From contig NC_134679.1 of assembly GCF_024713945.1 (NCBI RefSeq), forward strand, positions 625,001 to 689,000: DNA of 64,000 bases, given 5' to 3'. The notes below the pieces were generated by a model that saw only the letters and a program-made list of their open reading frames with translations, had not been told where the DNA came from and searched no databases. Source of the stretch: Dermatophagoides farinae. Lineage: Eukaryota; Arthropoda; Arachnida; Sarcoptiformes; Pyroglyphidae. Below are positions 1 through 12,624 of the stretch, piece after piece; within the stretch, counting starts at the first letter, position 1, and the number at the start of each line of letters is the position of its first letter. Position numbers and translations under genes: made by a program.

Positions 1-435
1 AAATGCAAATTGTTTCTTGCACCTAATGAGAATTTTTATTCTAAGAAAAATTTTCAGCCTAGGAATGTGTGGAATTCAGTCAGCCAATTGATGCCGAATA
101 AATTTTCATTCATCTTTTCAACTCTTTGTCTTTCTCTCTAGTTCTTAATCTTTTTCTCTTTTTGTGTGTTTGCCAAATTCTAAGCTCATTATTTTCAAAC
201 TGATTAATTAGTTAATTAGCTCTCTTTGTTTATGGCAAATCAATATATATACGGCTCGATTGATTGAATATTCTATTGCGAAAAAAAAGAAAAAAAAACC
301 CTATTATGTAGTCATTTTCCATTAGGGAAATATCACTACTACTATATTACCACATAAAGAACCTTGTTTCCTATGAACAGAACAGAAAATAATATGAAAA
401 TGGCTTGCTAATCACAAGGATCCGATGGGATTTCG

Positions 436-460
436 ACACACACACACACACACACACACA
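436..460. repeat. (AC)n microsatellite
   Basis: Uninterrupted AC dinucleotides, followed by CAGACAGAGAGA-type sequence. Non-coding. Confidence 0.95.
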
Positions 461-3400
461 GACAGAGAGATCTTGCTAGAAAACACAAACACACCCACAA
501 ACACAAACAGAGAGAAACTTTCTGAAAAACAAAATAATAAAATAAATAAAGTGTAGAATGACCATGGGCCGAATCAATAGCATTAGATCTAGCCATTTCA
601 ATTTATTTTTAATCAGTGAAAAAAAACAAATAGTGCAACAACGACCGAAAAAAAAGCTTTCAAGATTAAAAACATACATCTATATTACATCATCAGCCAG
701 AAAACAAAAGAGAACGAAAGAGAGACCATTTAGGGTTATTTTCAATTTTCTTCGATAGAAATAAAAAAAAACATTACATCATTCAATACCATAGAATCGA
801 ATTGGGAATATTTAATAGAATTTTGAAATTCAATATTCAAAAGTCGAGTACCATCGATCACTTTGTAATACTTTGGGATCAATGTTCAATAATTTAGAGC
901 AGAAAAAAAAAGAACAAAAAAAAAAATAACAACATCCGATGCAACAACAAAATTCGTAACGAATCCATCCAATTTTCAGGATTCATGAATATAGAAAAAC
1001 AATACATTTGTAATTTTAGTGGTCAAAATTCATCAGATGATGAAGTTTGTTTGTCGGTTTGTTGGTTGTTGTTGTTAGAGTTTATATTGGTAAATCATTC
1101 ATTGTTGTTGTTGTTCATGGTTGATTGATTTCCGGTTTGTTTGTTTGTGTGTTTGGTTTCATCATCATTCATTCATTCAATTTACTATAGTTTCCGTTTG
1201 TCTCTCTCTCTCTCCGTGTCATTCATTCATTATTCAGTTACATGAAAAAAAAACAAAGTCAATTTTCTCTATATTTGAATTGCAAACCATTTCAATGGTA
1301 ATGCAAGATTCTTTCTTTTTTTTCTCTCTCTCTTTATTCTTGATTCTTGATTTGCCTTTGGCTTTATCCTCGACTTACACACACACACATAACCGAATAA
1401 CCGACGTAATATTATTATATTATTATTGGTTGATTATATCGTTTTCGGTTATATACAAATTCTTCAAATGTGGATATGGTGAGTAAAAAAAAAAGAATTC
1501 TGTTACCGAATCTATGAAGAAGAAAAAAAGGAAGTCTAAATCTACACGTTCATTATAATACACATGTAATCATCATCATCAAACAACAACAACAGTGACG
1601 GTCTCATTTAATGTAATTTTCCTATCCATATCACCGTAGAAATTCTGTAGGTTTTTCTTTCTTTTTTTTATTCTTGCTTTCGATTTGATTTGGAAATGAG
1701 AAAAAAAACCTCATCATCTCATATGATGTGCATGTGTGTGTGTGTGTGTATCGAAGCATCAGGCTGCCTGCCTAATTGGTGCTGATGTACATGCATTTCA
1801 TTTGAAATTTCAAACAATCAAAAAAAAAAATATACACGATTTCTGTTTTTTTTCACCAGTTTCCGTTTTATTGCAATAATGTTGAGGTATCGTATTACAC
1901 ATGAAATCATTAAACATTTAGCGAATCGATTCAAGAATATCCCATTAACGTTTATGAACGATGATGATGATGATGATGATGATTTGAATCTTGTTGTTTT
2001 TGTAGCACACATTAGTTGTGCACAACAGAGACAACGATGACGATTCCATTTTAGTATTCACACACGAAAGGTGGAATTCTGTTCTGGAACCAGAATTTTA
2101 AAAAAAAAGAAAGGTCATCATCATCATATCAGCACTATTCATGAAAAAAATATTTACAACTCTGATTTCACTGATAAATAAATGTCGATATTCGATACAT
2201 TTGAAAAAAACGATTTGGTGATAAAAATCTGACAAAATTCAAAATGTCAAACAAACATTGATAAAACGAACAAAAAAAATTCTACTTACCAATTCCGACA
2301 CCAATGTGCGACCATTCAACGAAATTCAAAATTTGCATATCAATTGTTTTCGATCAGTTTTGTTAGTTCCTGTTCTGTTGGCTGTTGGCTGTTGTTGTTG
2401 AAAATCTTGGAATTGAAACATGTGACAATCGTTGACAACACACACACACACACATTCGATATGGACAATAATATATCGAATAGATCGATAAATTTCAAGA
2501 ATTCGTAAACAGTTTCACACTTATAGTGAGTGAATGAGTGAGAAATGCATTCAAAAGATTTAATCTTCTTGGACATTCTGGCAAAAAATATTATGAATCG
2601 ATGGATGAATGAATGGACATTCTGTTTTTCGGCCACCAAGTATTTATTGTTTCATAATCATCGTTTAAGATGCACACAATTCATCATTTTCTTTTCATTT
2701 GCTATTGTAACACCAACCAAGAAAACAAGAAAAATGAATGAATCACATTGGGAAAATAACATGATGATGTAGAATTATTTTTTTTTCGAAAATAAAAAAA
2801 AATTCATTCCCATATAAATCGGTATCGATTGATGATTGATTAGATTTTGATTCTTTTGGAGCTAAAACATGGATTTTTTTTATAAATCAACAAAAAAAAA
2901 TCATCAAGAAAAACAAAAACAGTGGCTATTTATATTCTAAACACTTTGGACTATTGGTGTCGAAATGGCCGGCAACATAACCAAAAAAAAAAACTGTCAA
3001 AATGTTTATATCGACAGTTTTTTCTTATCGAGGTGATTTATCTATTTTTTTTGTTGCACCACTATTTATTTATTGAATTCAAGGGACCGATTTCATTCGG
3101 ATGATGACGATAATACAAGTTGACCAAAATGAAAAAAAAACAGAAAAAACGAAAATCCACCATTCACTTTCATCATCATTTGGATGTATGAAAAAAATAT
3201 CCAAGCATTAAATTTCTAGTCAAGTTTTTTTCAATTTTTCACAGTAAATAACCGGAATTATTTCGAGCAACGTTGGTTTTTTGTTTCCATCTCTCTCACC
3301 CTGTCTCTCTCCCATTCCAAATTCCATCGATTTGATCCCCCATAAACAAAACAAGGCGGTCCCAATTTCCAATGAAAAGCAATTGAAACCTAAAAAAAAA

Positions 3401-6400
3401 GAAATGGAGAAAAGAAATTTTTTTTTTTGAAGATAATTAAATTTGGCTGTTTTTTTCAATTTTCAAACGCAAAAAAAATTCAAGTTCATTTTTTTTACGT
3501 TTCAATAATGCAACAACAACAACAACAGAAAACAAAATGACAAAGCCATAAAGAATTTAGCTTGTCACAGCAAACAAACAAACAAACAAACAGAATTTGA
3601 TTCAAAAAATTCATTTCCATAGACAACGAATGTTGAAACTTTTCGATCTCAACAATGACAATGATCCTGATCTGAAATAAAATGAATGAACGAATGAATG
3701 TTTCGAATGTCATAATAGGATTACAACATTGAACAGCAACCAAATTCATCCCAAATGGATTGACTGACTGACTGACTGAATGATTGAATGACTGTTATTA
3801 TTATTATCATTGGCCACAGCTGAAACAACAACGAAAAAAAAACGCCCCGAATCTAATTGAATTATTTGTTTTGAAGCCGAAAACGATAAATTTCAAATTT
3901 AAGAAAAACACCACACACACACACACCCAGACATTGAAGTTGAAATTTCAAAAGTTTCATAACTATCAAATTTCGTTTTTCGAATGTTTGCTGATCCAAT
4001 TATGTCATCAAATTTTTTTATTTCTAGGTTATTCTGAAGAATTGACAATGTACTGGATCTGGATTCTAATTTATAGAAAAAAAAACCTAGGCCAATTTTA
4101 TTTGATACACGCGTTTTTTGCAGCCAATTTGACAATGGAGAGAGAAAGAGAGAGTTACATAATTAATTTTAAATTACCAATCATGGCAAACATTGTCAAT
4201 GATGATCATTGGGTTTAATTAAAATTCAATTATCTTTCCTATGCACACACACACAACAAGACCAACCATCGCCATTCAATTATCTTTGTGAAAGCAAAAA
4301 AAAACCGCTTCGAACCGGAACAGCAAACACCAAACACCAAACAACAACAACAACAGCATCACTGAAATTCGAAACATTTTTTGACAGCCCGAAAAAAAAA
4401 CCGATAACCAAAGTCAAATTTAGACAAACATGCAAAGTTTACATGGAAAAAAAATTCACATTCACTCACATTATCTGTATTCAAATAATGCTGATCAATT
4501 AGGACACACACACAATGGCCCCCACTGACAAAAGTAGCAACTAAAGGAGAAAAAAAAATTCTGCTGATTAAAGCTCATCTCAACCATTATACAGTGGAGC
4601 ATTATCCGCAATGGTCACAGAAGAACAAAAAAAAAAAATGTTGAAAATATGCACAAGCCATCGATAGAGTGAAAAGAATAATTTTGCTGAGTTGTATAAA
4701 TTTTTTTTTTCATCTTCAACTGTCGTTCATCAATGTTTCTGGATCGATTTAAGGCTTCAAGATCATCATCATCATTATAATAATAATAATAATAATAACT
4801 ATACTATAGTGAGATGAAGTGAATTGTAGAATTTATCCGTCCGTTTTTTTTCCTGTTTTCTCTCTATACTCAAAAAATGTGGTTATTGTTTGCCAGAATA
4901 AAAGAAGGTTCCGTTCACATATATAGTATAATTATTATTATTATTATTATTGAATATAAATAAGCAAAGTAGACTATAGAATTCTGTATTCTTGAATTTT
5001 TTTGGTTTTTTTTCTCTTAACGAAAAAAGAAAAGAAAAGAAAGGAAAAGAAAAACCTGACAATAACAGCAGCTGAATGACATTATTGATCGTTTGAAAAG
5101 AAAAAAAATGCAACCGTTTTTAGTTTCGCTCAGCATCTCAATGATGATCATATTATCATTTTTTTTCTTTTTTTTTGCTGGATGATGCTCATTAATATTA
5201 TCATTAGACATTAGATTGTTCATCATGTTGAAAGATTGGTTTTTTTTTTGAATAATTTTCTGTTCTTTTGACAGCATTTTGCGGATGAAAAAAAAACATC
5301 ACAGACAGCAGCCTAAATAAACAACAGACTTACACACACAGAGACACAGAAATCGATCATCTATAGCTTTGCAACGAGAATTATTAATAATGAGCTCAAT
5401 AGGATATATTCCGTCTTGAACGTTGTTGAAGAAAGATAGAAAAAAAAACCACTGTGGTGATGGGCTACACTAATTTAACCATCTTTTTTTGGGACATGAA
5501 ATAATTGTCAAACTAAAAAAGAAACAACCAAGATGTTTGTCATCACCACATCACAGGTGTATATTATACACTCTACAAGTCTATATATGTAACCAGAGGC
5601 TATGAATTAACAAACTGAACAAACAAACCAATGAAATCGATAATGATGATGATCTTATGGATTGATCCAAAAAAATAAAACCTGAATAACAACAAGATTG
5701 AAAAACAGTTGAATAGCCAAAAAAAAACAACAACAACAACAACAACAATGATAATAATGGTCCATTATGATCCAGAAAAATAAACAAACAAACGAAGAAA
5801 AAAATTAATACCATAGTCATTAACATCATCGTAGTTAGTGTATCCGATTGCATTATTATGATCCGGACGAAAACGAAAACGAAAACAAAAAAAAATCCAA
5901 TTTTCCACCATTGTTTGGTTCATTCATTATGGTTTTTCTTTTTCTTTTTTTTTGGCTTGTTTCATTTGTTTATTCTGTTTCCACCATGATTCTAGTTTCT
6001 CATTTTATTCCATCACAAAACATACACAGAAAGTGATGCATGAAATGTTTTCATTTGCAGAAACAAAAAATTAAGATTACCAACCAGAATACAGTGTATA
6101 TATGGTGTAAGCTAAATTATGAAGTGTCAAGGTTTCTTATTTTTTTCCTTTTTTGCTCGTTTGGCTTGGATCTTTGATCCTAAATGATCCTACTACTACT
6201 ACTACTACTGAAGAAAAAAAATGATAATAAATATAAATTAGTCATTTGTGTAATGCACAATGAATGAGAAATGAATGAACCAAGAGAATCCAATCCATGG
6301 ATTTTTTTTTTGTTTTTTTTTCTGGAAAAAAAATTCTCTAACCTGATCGCATTTTGTAGCCACAAACAAAAGAAACAAAAAAAAAATTTCAATTTTTGTT

Positions 6401-7028
6401 GCTGTGTTTCGTTTTTTTTCTGGACAAACAAAAAACCGGACATGTCAAGCAAATTAATTTCAGATTATTATTTCCAAACAAAGTGGATAACAAAAAAAAA
6501 ATCTTTCCATGACACACACACACACACACACTTGGTATCTCAGCTATAATGATTTGAGATGCCATTTTCTTTTTTTGGAAATTATTTCCAAACTTTTTTT
6601 TTTTGTTGCCATTCTTGATTCCATTGATTCCAAAATGGCCGTTCATTTCATTTCGTTTTTGTCGTCAAATGTAACATAAACACACACACATAAAGAGACA
6701 ATGATGATGATGATCATCATGAACTTTACTATTGCTAAATGCATCTCAAATTGATCCAATTTTTCCTCGTTTTTTTTTAGGAAAAAAAACAAAGAGCAAG
6801 AAATTTCAGTTCGTTTCAGCTCGGTTATTTGTGTTTCATATATCAATCGATTCTATTATTTTAACTCATTTCATTGTATATTGCTTGATGCAATCTTTTT
6901 TTTTTTTTTTTTGCTTCGTGTTAAATTAGCCTTTTAATTTGCTTTTCTCTTTTTTGTTTCGGTGCAAAAGCCCATTGTTCGCTCTCAATTTCGAATTGGA
7001 TCGACATAGAGATATCAATCTTTCGTAA

Positions 7029-7059
<31 letters not shown>

Positions 7060-7422
7060 GACAATAATAGCAACAAATAATCTTCACCGTAGTGAAGTGG
7101 GGAAGTGAATGGCCATTTTACATTTTACAAAATGGTGGATTTTTTTTTCTTCTCTTCAAAATAAAACTATTCGTTTGGTTAGTTTTTTTCATTTAACTCT
7201 TTTTTTTTGTTTTTGCTTTTTCAATCATTTCCCAAAAAAAAAGTTCTGCGTATTCAATGAATTCTACATTCTGTTGTTCATGGCTAGATTGGATTTTAAT
7301 TAGCTCAGTCGTTTTTTTTCTTCATCCTAGTTATTCTATTACGAGAATAATATTATGTTACATACACACACATGTTTAGCATCAATGGTTCATTAACAGG
7401 AACTAAAAACCTCATTGAAATG

Positions 7423-7458
7423 AAAATAATCATCATCACTAGAGATGATGATTATTTT
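7423..7458. repeat. perfect 15-bp inverted repeat, 6-nt loop
   Basis: Left arm AAAATAATCATCATC (7423-7437) and right arm GATGATGATTATTTT (7444-7458) are exact reverse complements around ACTAGA. The arms are built from the ATC/GAT triplets common in this genome, so it may have arisen by microsatellite expansion in opposite orientations. Confidence 0.85.
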
Positions 7459-7830
7459 GTGTGGAAAAATTTCGAGAATTTCATTTTGTCGTTGTTGTTT
7501 GGCAATATCCGAGGTTAATATTTTTTTTTCAATGGTTGTCGAGCAGAAATTATAAACAAGGTGATATTAGGTCGATAGGTTTCACTATCTAGATTTTTTT
7601 TCCATTCCAAAAAAAATAATGACATAGAATTTGGCCAATTTTGATTTCGATATAATAGAAAAAAAAATTTCGGAATTGGCAAAAAAAATGTAATATGTAT
7701 CGATTTCAAAATAGAGACAGAGATCCATAAAATAATTGGCATTTCATTTCATCTTTCATTTTTTTTTCATGAAAATAAAAATAGTCAATTGTCGATAAGG
7801 TCGATAACCGAAAAAAATACAAAAAAACCG

Positions 7831-7833
<3 letters not shown>

Positions 7834-7862
<29 letters not shown>
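7834..7862. repeat. (GA)n microsatellite
   Basis: Uninterrupted GA dinucleotides, about 100 bp before a (TG)n block. Confidence 0.95.
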
Positions 7863-7953
7863 CAAAAGATAACCGAATGAAAAAGAAACTATTTATTGCC
7901 AGGAATAATGGGCAATATTCGTTGTTGTTGCAGAAAATTTCGATTCTTTCACT

Positions 7954-7958
<5 letters not shown>

Positions 7959-7994
<36 letters not shown>
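7959..7994. repeat. (TG)n microsatellite
   Basis: Uninterrupted TG dinucleotides, followed at about 8018-8043 by a (CAA)n run that grades into (CGA)n. Confidence 0.95.
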
Positions 7995-7997
<3 letters not shown>

Positions 7998-10900
7998 ATG
8001 AGAATCCGAGCAACCAACAACAACAACAACAACAACAACGACGACGACGAGAAAAAAAACATATAATGAATTCATTTATTATAATGAATACTCTGTTGTT
8101 GAAAAAAATGATTACAAAAACCAAAAAAAATCAATCAATCGATAACAGCAGCAACCGAATAATAATTATAATAATGTTATTCAACAATAATCATCATCAT
8201 CATCATCATCGAGAGATATCGAGAGAAAATGAAAAAAAAATTTTCGACAAAAAACAGCGATACTTTTTCAAAAAAAAAATTGGCCAATTTCAAATATTTA
8301 CGAAAAGTAACAAGTTACGTTGTTTTTTAAATCTTGAACAACAACAACAACAATGGCTACAACAGTGAAAACACTCAAGAAAATAGGTTTTATTGTCATT
8401 TTTTTGTGTGAACATAAAAACATCTTGACTTTGTTGTTGAAAGAGAAAGATAGAAAAACATTTTGTTGTACACTACTATAGTAGTAACTAGTGACTAATA
8501 TTTGCAAACAACAATCAACACACACTAAATCATCAAACACTTATCAAGAATTATTTACTGTTTTTTTTTTTTTTTTTTTTTTGACATGACAATGAAGAAT
8601 TCTTTAAAAGTAAAATAAGTAACGGTATCAAGTATATTATTTTAAGAATCATATTAACTTTTTTTTTTTTATTATTCCGTCGTATAAGAATATTCCAAGA
8701 TGATGATGAGAAGAAGAGAATATCTTGCCGTTGTTGTTGTTGTTGTTGTTGACTCAGTATGTTTTTTTTTCTCTTTCATTCTTTGAATAAATAAATTTAA
8801 ATTAAATTTTCTCACATTTCACTTGACAACATCCTTTGATGATTTTTTTTTTAAAAAACAACAACAACATTGAATAATTATACTTGAGATGTTTGGCAAC
8901 AACATCAACACATAATGTAAAGAATATTCTTGCCATGGCAGAATGGATGGATAGATGCATTACATTAAGTGAACATATTCTTTTGGCCAAAATTAAATTT
9001 CACCATCACACTTAAACCTGGTTTTTTTTTCATTTCTCTGTAGCTAATTGAATTCCGTCATCCAAATGAGAGAGAGAGAGAAAAAAAAATTGGTGAAATG
9101 AAATTCATACACTCACGTTATATTTATGTACGAGAAGTGTATTTTTTTTCTTGTTTTTGTTTATTTATATATAAATTCATTCCGCCATCAGAAATTTCAA
9201 GAGTAACTTGTTTTCAAGAATCAATTTCCCGAAATGGGAAAAAAATTTTTTTATTTTGATAAACTTATCTTTCCTGTTTGATCGACAACAACAACAACAA
9301 CATTTCATTTCACAGTATGACAGGCACATCAGAATACGATAGTGCAATAAATTGACTGTAATAAATAGTGGAAATCAATTTTTATTGATGATCCATTGAA
9401 TGAAATTCATGAAGAAAATCTGCATTCAATCAAGAGGATTTTTTTTCTAGTTATCAGGCACACACACGACAGAAAAAAAACTAAAACATCAACCGATCAA
9501 TGACTGATATCGATGAATCAAACATCAAACATCATCATCATCATTTAGTTTATTAATTATGGATCATCAAACATTGGAAAAGATTTCTGCACAAACACAC
9601 AGAAATTGAGCGTAAAAAATTCAATGTACACAAAAAAAACTGGCCAAAAATTTTTGCTTATCGGTTATTCGGTCATTTCGAATTCGAAATGAAAAAAAAA
9701 CAACAAAAATTCCCATTTCCTTATCTTATTGTATATGTGTCGAGTTTTTTTTTTTATTTTTTTTCCACTCAAATATTGTTATTACTACAACGACAGGAAA
9801 TATGATCGAAACTAACATTCTCGACACAACCAAGAGAGAGAGAGAAAAAAAAACCAGAATAACGATAAGATATTATGGAATTTGAGAATGATGACATGGA
9901 TCAACGACATGTAATAGCAACAACAACAACAAAAATGGTCACTTTTTATTACACACACACACACTTAATGATAATTGTTCCTAGTCAGAAGTAGAAAAAA
10001 AATTCCAAATAACCATATCATCATGAATAAATTTAATGAATATTGGTGCAAAGTAACCTATTTCTAATTATAGAAAGAAAAATTAATTGAAATTGACAAA
10101 TTACGATATATATGAGGTAAAGTGATGATGAATGAATGCTGAAATGAAATGAATATATTATGATTATAGTCAGATAGATAGATAGATAGATAAACATGGC
10201 ATTACAAGGGTAGAAATAGACATAAAAGTAAAGATTAATGTAATGGACCAAAACATAATGAATGAATGAATGAATGAATGGTTAATTGGTAAATTTTCGT
10301 TCGTTCGTTCATTCATTAACATGTAACACAGAATTTGTCACACACACACACAGATGCAGAATAAATAAATAAACCATTTTTGGACATGTATTTCATCATC
10401 ATCATCATGTTGATATATCAATATTTAATCTGAATATACAAAAAAAAATAATGGAAAACAGAATAAAAAAATAAATGAGAAACTGTCATGGAATGTATTA
10501 TGTGGTCATCAAAATGAGCAATTTTCTTTCCTTTTTTCTCTTTTTTTCTCCGTTTTTGTGGCTAAAAACACAAACAAAACAAAACGGAAAAAAAAGTAAA
10601 TCAGGCGAATGATAAATCTCCATTTTTTTTTCATCATCCACTTTACTTTACTTTACTTTCGTATATATTCATTTTATTTTATTTTATTTCCTGATCATTA
10701 CACTGATCATTCAATCAACCGAGGATTAATAATCGAAAAAAAAGGAATAACAATGACAAACAAACGAACGAATAAATTTTTTTTTTTTTGTTGCTGATGA
10801 TGAGAAGATGAATTTCCATTTTCATCAAGACAACAAGCAACAAAAATAGCGAAAAAAAACTTGATGCCAAGAAAAAAAAACTGCAAAATCCAAATCCAGC

Positions 10901-11000
10901 GAAAGTGATGAGGTGCAATAGTGGGCGATTGGGGGCTTATTCTAGGATCCATCAACAACAACAACAACAACAACGGTTAAATGGAATCATTCATTTCATA

Positions 11001-11177
11001 TTAAATTTTTATTTTCCCATTCGTTTTTTGTTTGCTCCAATAATCAAACTGAATAGAATCTGCAATAGGAAAAAGCAAAAAAAAAAATTAATTATGTCGA
11101 CGTGTGTGAGCCATGATAATACAACTGCCACTACTGCTGCTACTTACCTGACTGATTCATATTTGATGATGGCCAAC
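11001..11177 (-). CDS. possible two-exon 3' end of an unknown gene (tentative)
   Basis: On the minus strand a 30-nt stretch (11148-11177) follows ACTAACCTATTTCAAAG, a branch-point-like and acceptor-like string. It ends at a perfect consensus donor CAG|GTAAGT. A T-rich tract ending in TTGCAG precedes 11059. Joining the two pieces keeps the frame open and reads WPSSNMNQSDSIQFDYWSKQ then nine more residues to TAA at 11001-11003. Codon use looks like the real genes nearby. I cannot find upstream exons or recognise a family, and an antisense frame is also open here. A chance match in AT-rich DNA is quite possible. Confidence 0.2.
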
Positions 11178-12499
11178 CTTTGAAATAGGTTAGTGAGATA
11201 AAAAAAAATTTCTTTCACCGAAATTCTGAAAATTTAATACACCAAAAAAAAAAATAAAAAAAAATAAAATAAAAGACAACCTAAGCAGTGGTTCATTTTT
11301 TTTTTCATTCTTTCTCTCATTCGATGCAAATTTTTTCTCAATTTCATCATCTTCAGAAAATGAAAATGATGAAAAATGTTTGCACCAGTTTATGCACACA
11401 ACAACAACGACAACGACGACGACACAAGAAACATCCCAAGAGAGTGTAAGTAGAATGGAAAAGAAAATGTTTCTCTCATGAGTATTGACAGTGAAGAAAA
11501 AAAAAACGCTAGTTTTTGGTTGTCGGAAGCCAGAAGTTTTTTTTTGGCAAAAAAAGTTTTCAAAAGTTCCAGTTGGTTTAGTTTCGTATTTGTTTTTTTT
11601 TTTTGCTTTTTTTTTGGCCAACGAAGAGTGGTGGTTACAAAGTCAAAGTTGTGTTTTTGAAACAAAACAAAAAAAAAAATGAAAAAAAATTGACTCCATT
11701 CTGTTCATTTTTTTTCCAACGAAATTGATGAAACTGGAAAAAAATGGATGCTACAAAGTGTTATTTTTTTCTGGTTAATTTTTATTCATTAAGATCATCA
11801 TCGTCGTAGTTCAATATTTGACATGATTGGATCGTTGTTTGATGATGATGATGATCAGACAGCAGCGAAAATCGCTCCATCACTATCTATCTGGATTGGA
11901 AAACAACAAAAAAAAACAAGATAATCTCTTTTACAAAAAAACGAAAATTCACATCATCAAAGAAAAGATTCTTAGTCTAATTCTTAGTAAAATATATTGC
12001 CTTTGTTGTTGTCATAATTGAGTCAATGTTTTTTTGTTTTTGTTTGGATACAAAAACAAAAATAAGATGCAGCCATAAATTATATTTAGTTTGAACGACA
12101 AAGCCAACACCACACCAGCAGAAGACAAAAGAAAAAAAAATTTATCCAGAACAACAAGACAACAATTTGCATCTTTGAACAAAAAAAAAAACAGAAACAG
12201 AAACAGAAACAGAAAAAAATCTTTAAATTAAATTAGTTTCAGCAGGCAAGCAGAATAAACAGGAGCTAAAAAAAACTTGAATTCACACAACAACAACAAC
12301 AACAATGTGAATGAAATGGATGCAAAACTTTTTTTCGGTGAATATAAAAACCTAAAGACTTTATTATGCTATAAATGCCCAGGTTTTTGAAAATGATACG
12401 CCCTTGTTTGGGTTTATTCTGGACCAAACAATCGAAAAAAAAATTTAAATCTGATTTCTGGTTGGATGCTGAGAAAAGACAAAAATGTTTCTGGAAAGT

Positions 12500-12531
12500 T
12501 TATTGGCTGTATGAATTACAGCGGCCAATAA
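12500..12531. repeat. stem-loop with 3-nt bulge
   Basis: TTATTGGCTGTA (12500-12511) pairs with TACAGCGGCCAATAA (12517-12531): 12 pairs, a CGG bulge and a 5-nt loop. It sits in a small GC-richer pocket with the palindrome GCCACGTGGC at 12544-12553. Confidence 0.75.
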
Positions 12532-12579
12532 CCGAATAATTGAGCCACGTGGCCGATCCCAGCCATCGATTCATTCATT

Positions 12580-12624
12580 TTTATCTGTGGCAAAAAAAAA
12601 CTTGCGGTATTTGCCACAGATAAA
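12580..12624. repeat. perfect 15-bp inverted repeat, 15-nt loop
   Basis: TTTATCTGTGGCAAA (12580-12594) and TTTGCCACAGATAAA (12610-12624) are exact reverse complements. The arms are not simple-sequence, unlike most dyads in this window, so a chance origin is less likely. It is not inside any gene I can support. Confidence 0.9.

Larger units (their letters stand above)
1..10999. other. gene-poor AT-rich stretch with microsatellites
   Basis: I see no coding region I would defend. Open frames here are translations of AC, GA, CAA, GAT and poly-A/T tracts. Microsatellites include (AC)n at 436-460, (TG)n at 1733-1749, (GAT)8 at 1960-1983, (GA)n at 7834-7862, (TG)n at 7959-7994, and many (CAA)n/(TTG)n and (ATC)n blocks. 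A perfect 15-bp inverted repeat lies at 7423-7458. Two weak exon-like pieces exist. One is a plus-strand stretch after a T-rich acceptor, from about 1858 to 2038. The other is a minus-strand start-like exon ending at a GTAAGT donor, about 2290-2340. Neither can be linked to a gene. The stretch could be intergenic or lie in long introns of a gene outside the window. Confidence 0.6.

Noticed and set aside
7756-8368. Long overlapping frames on both strands with Cys, Thr-His, Val-Cys and Gln runs
   Set aside because: They are translations of (GA)n, (TG)n and (CAA)n microsatellites.
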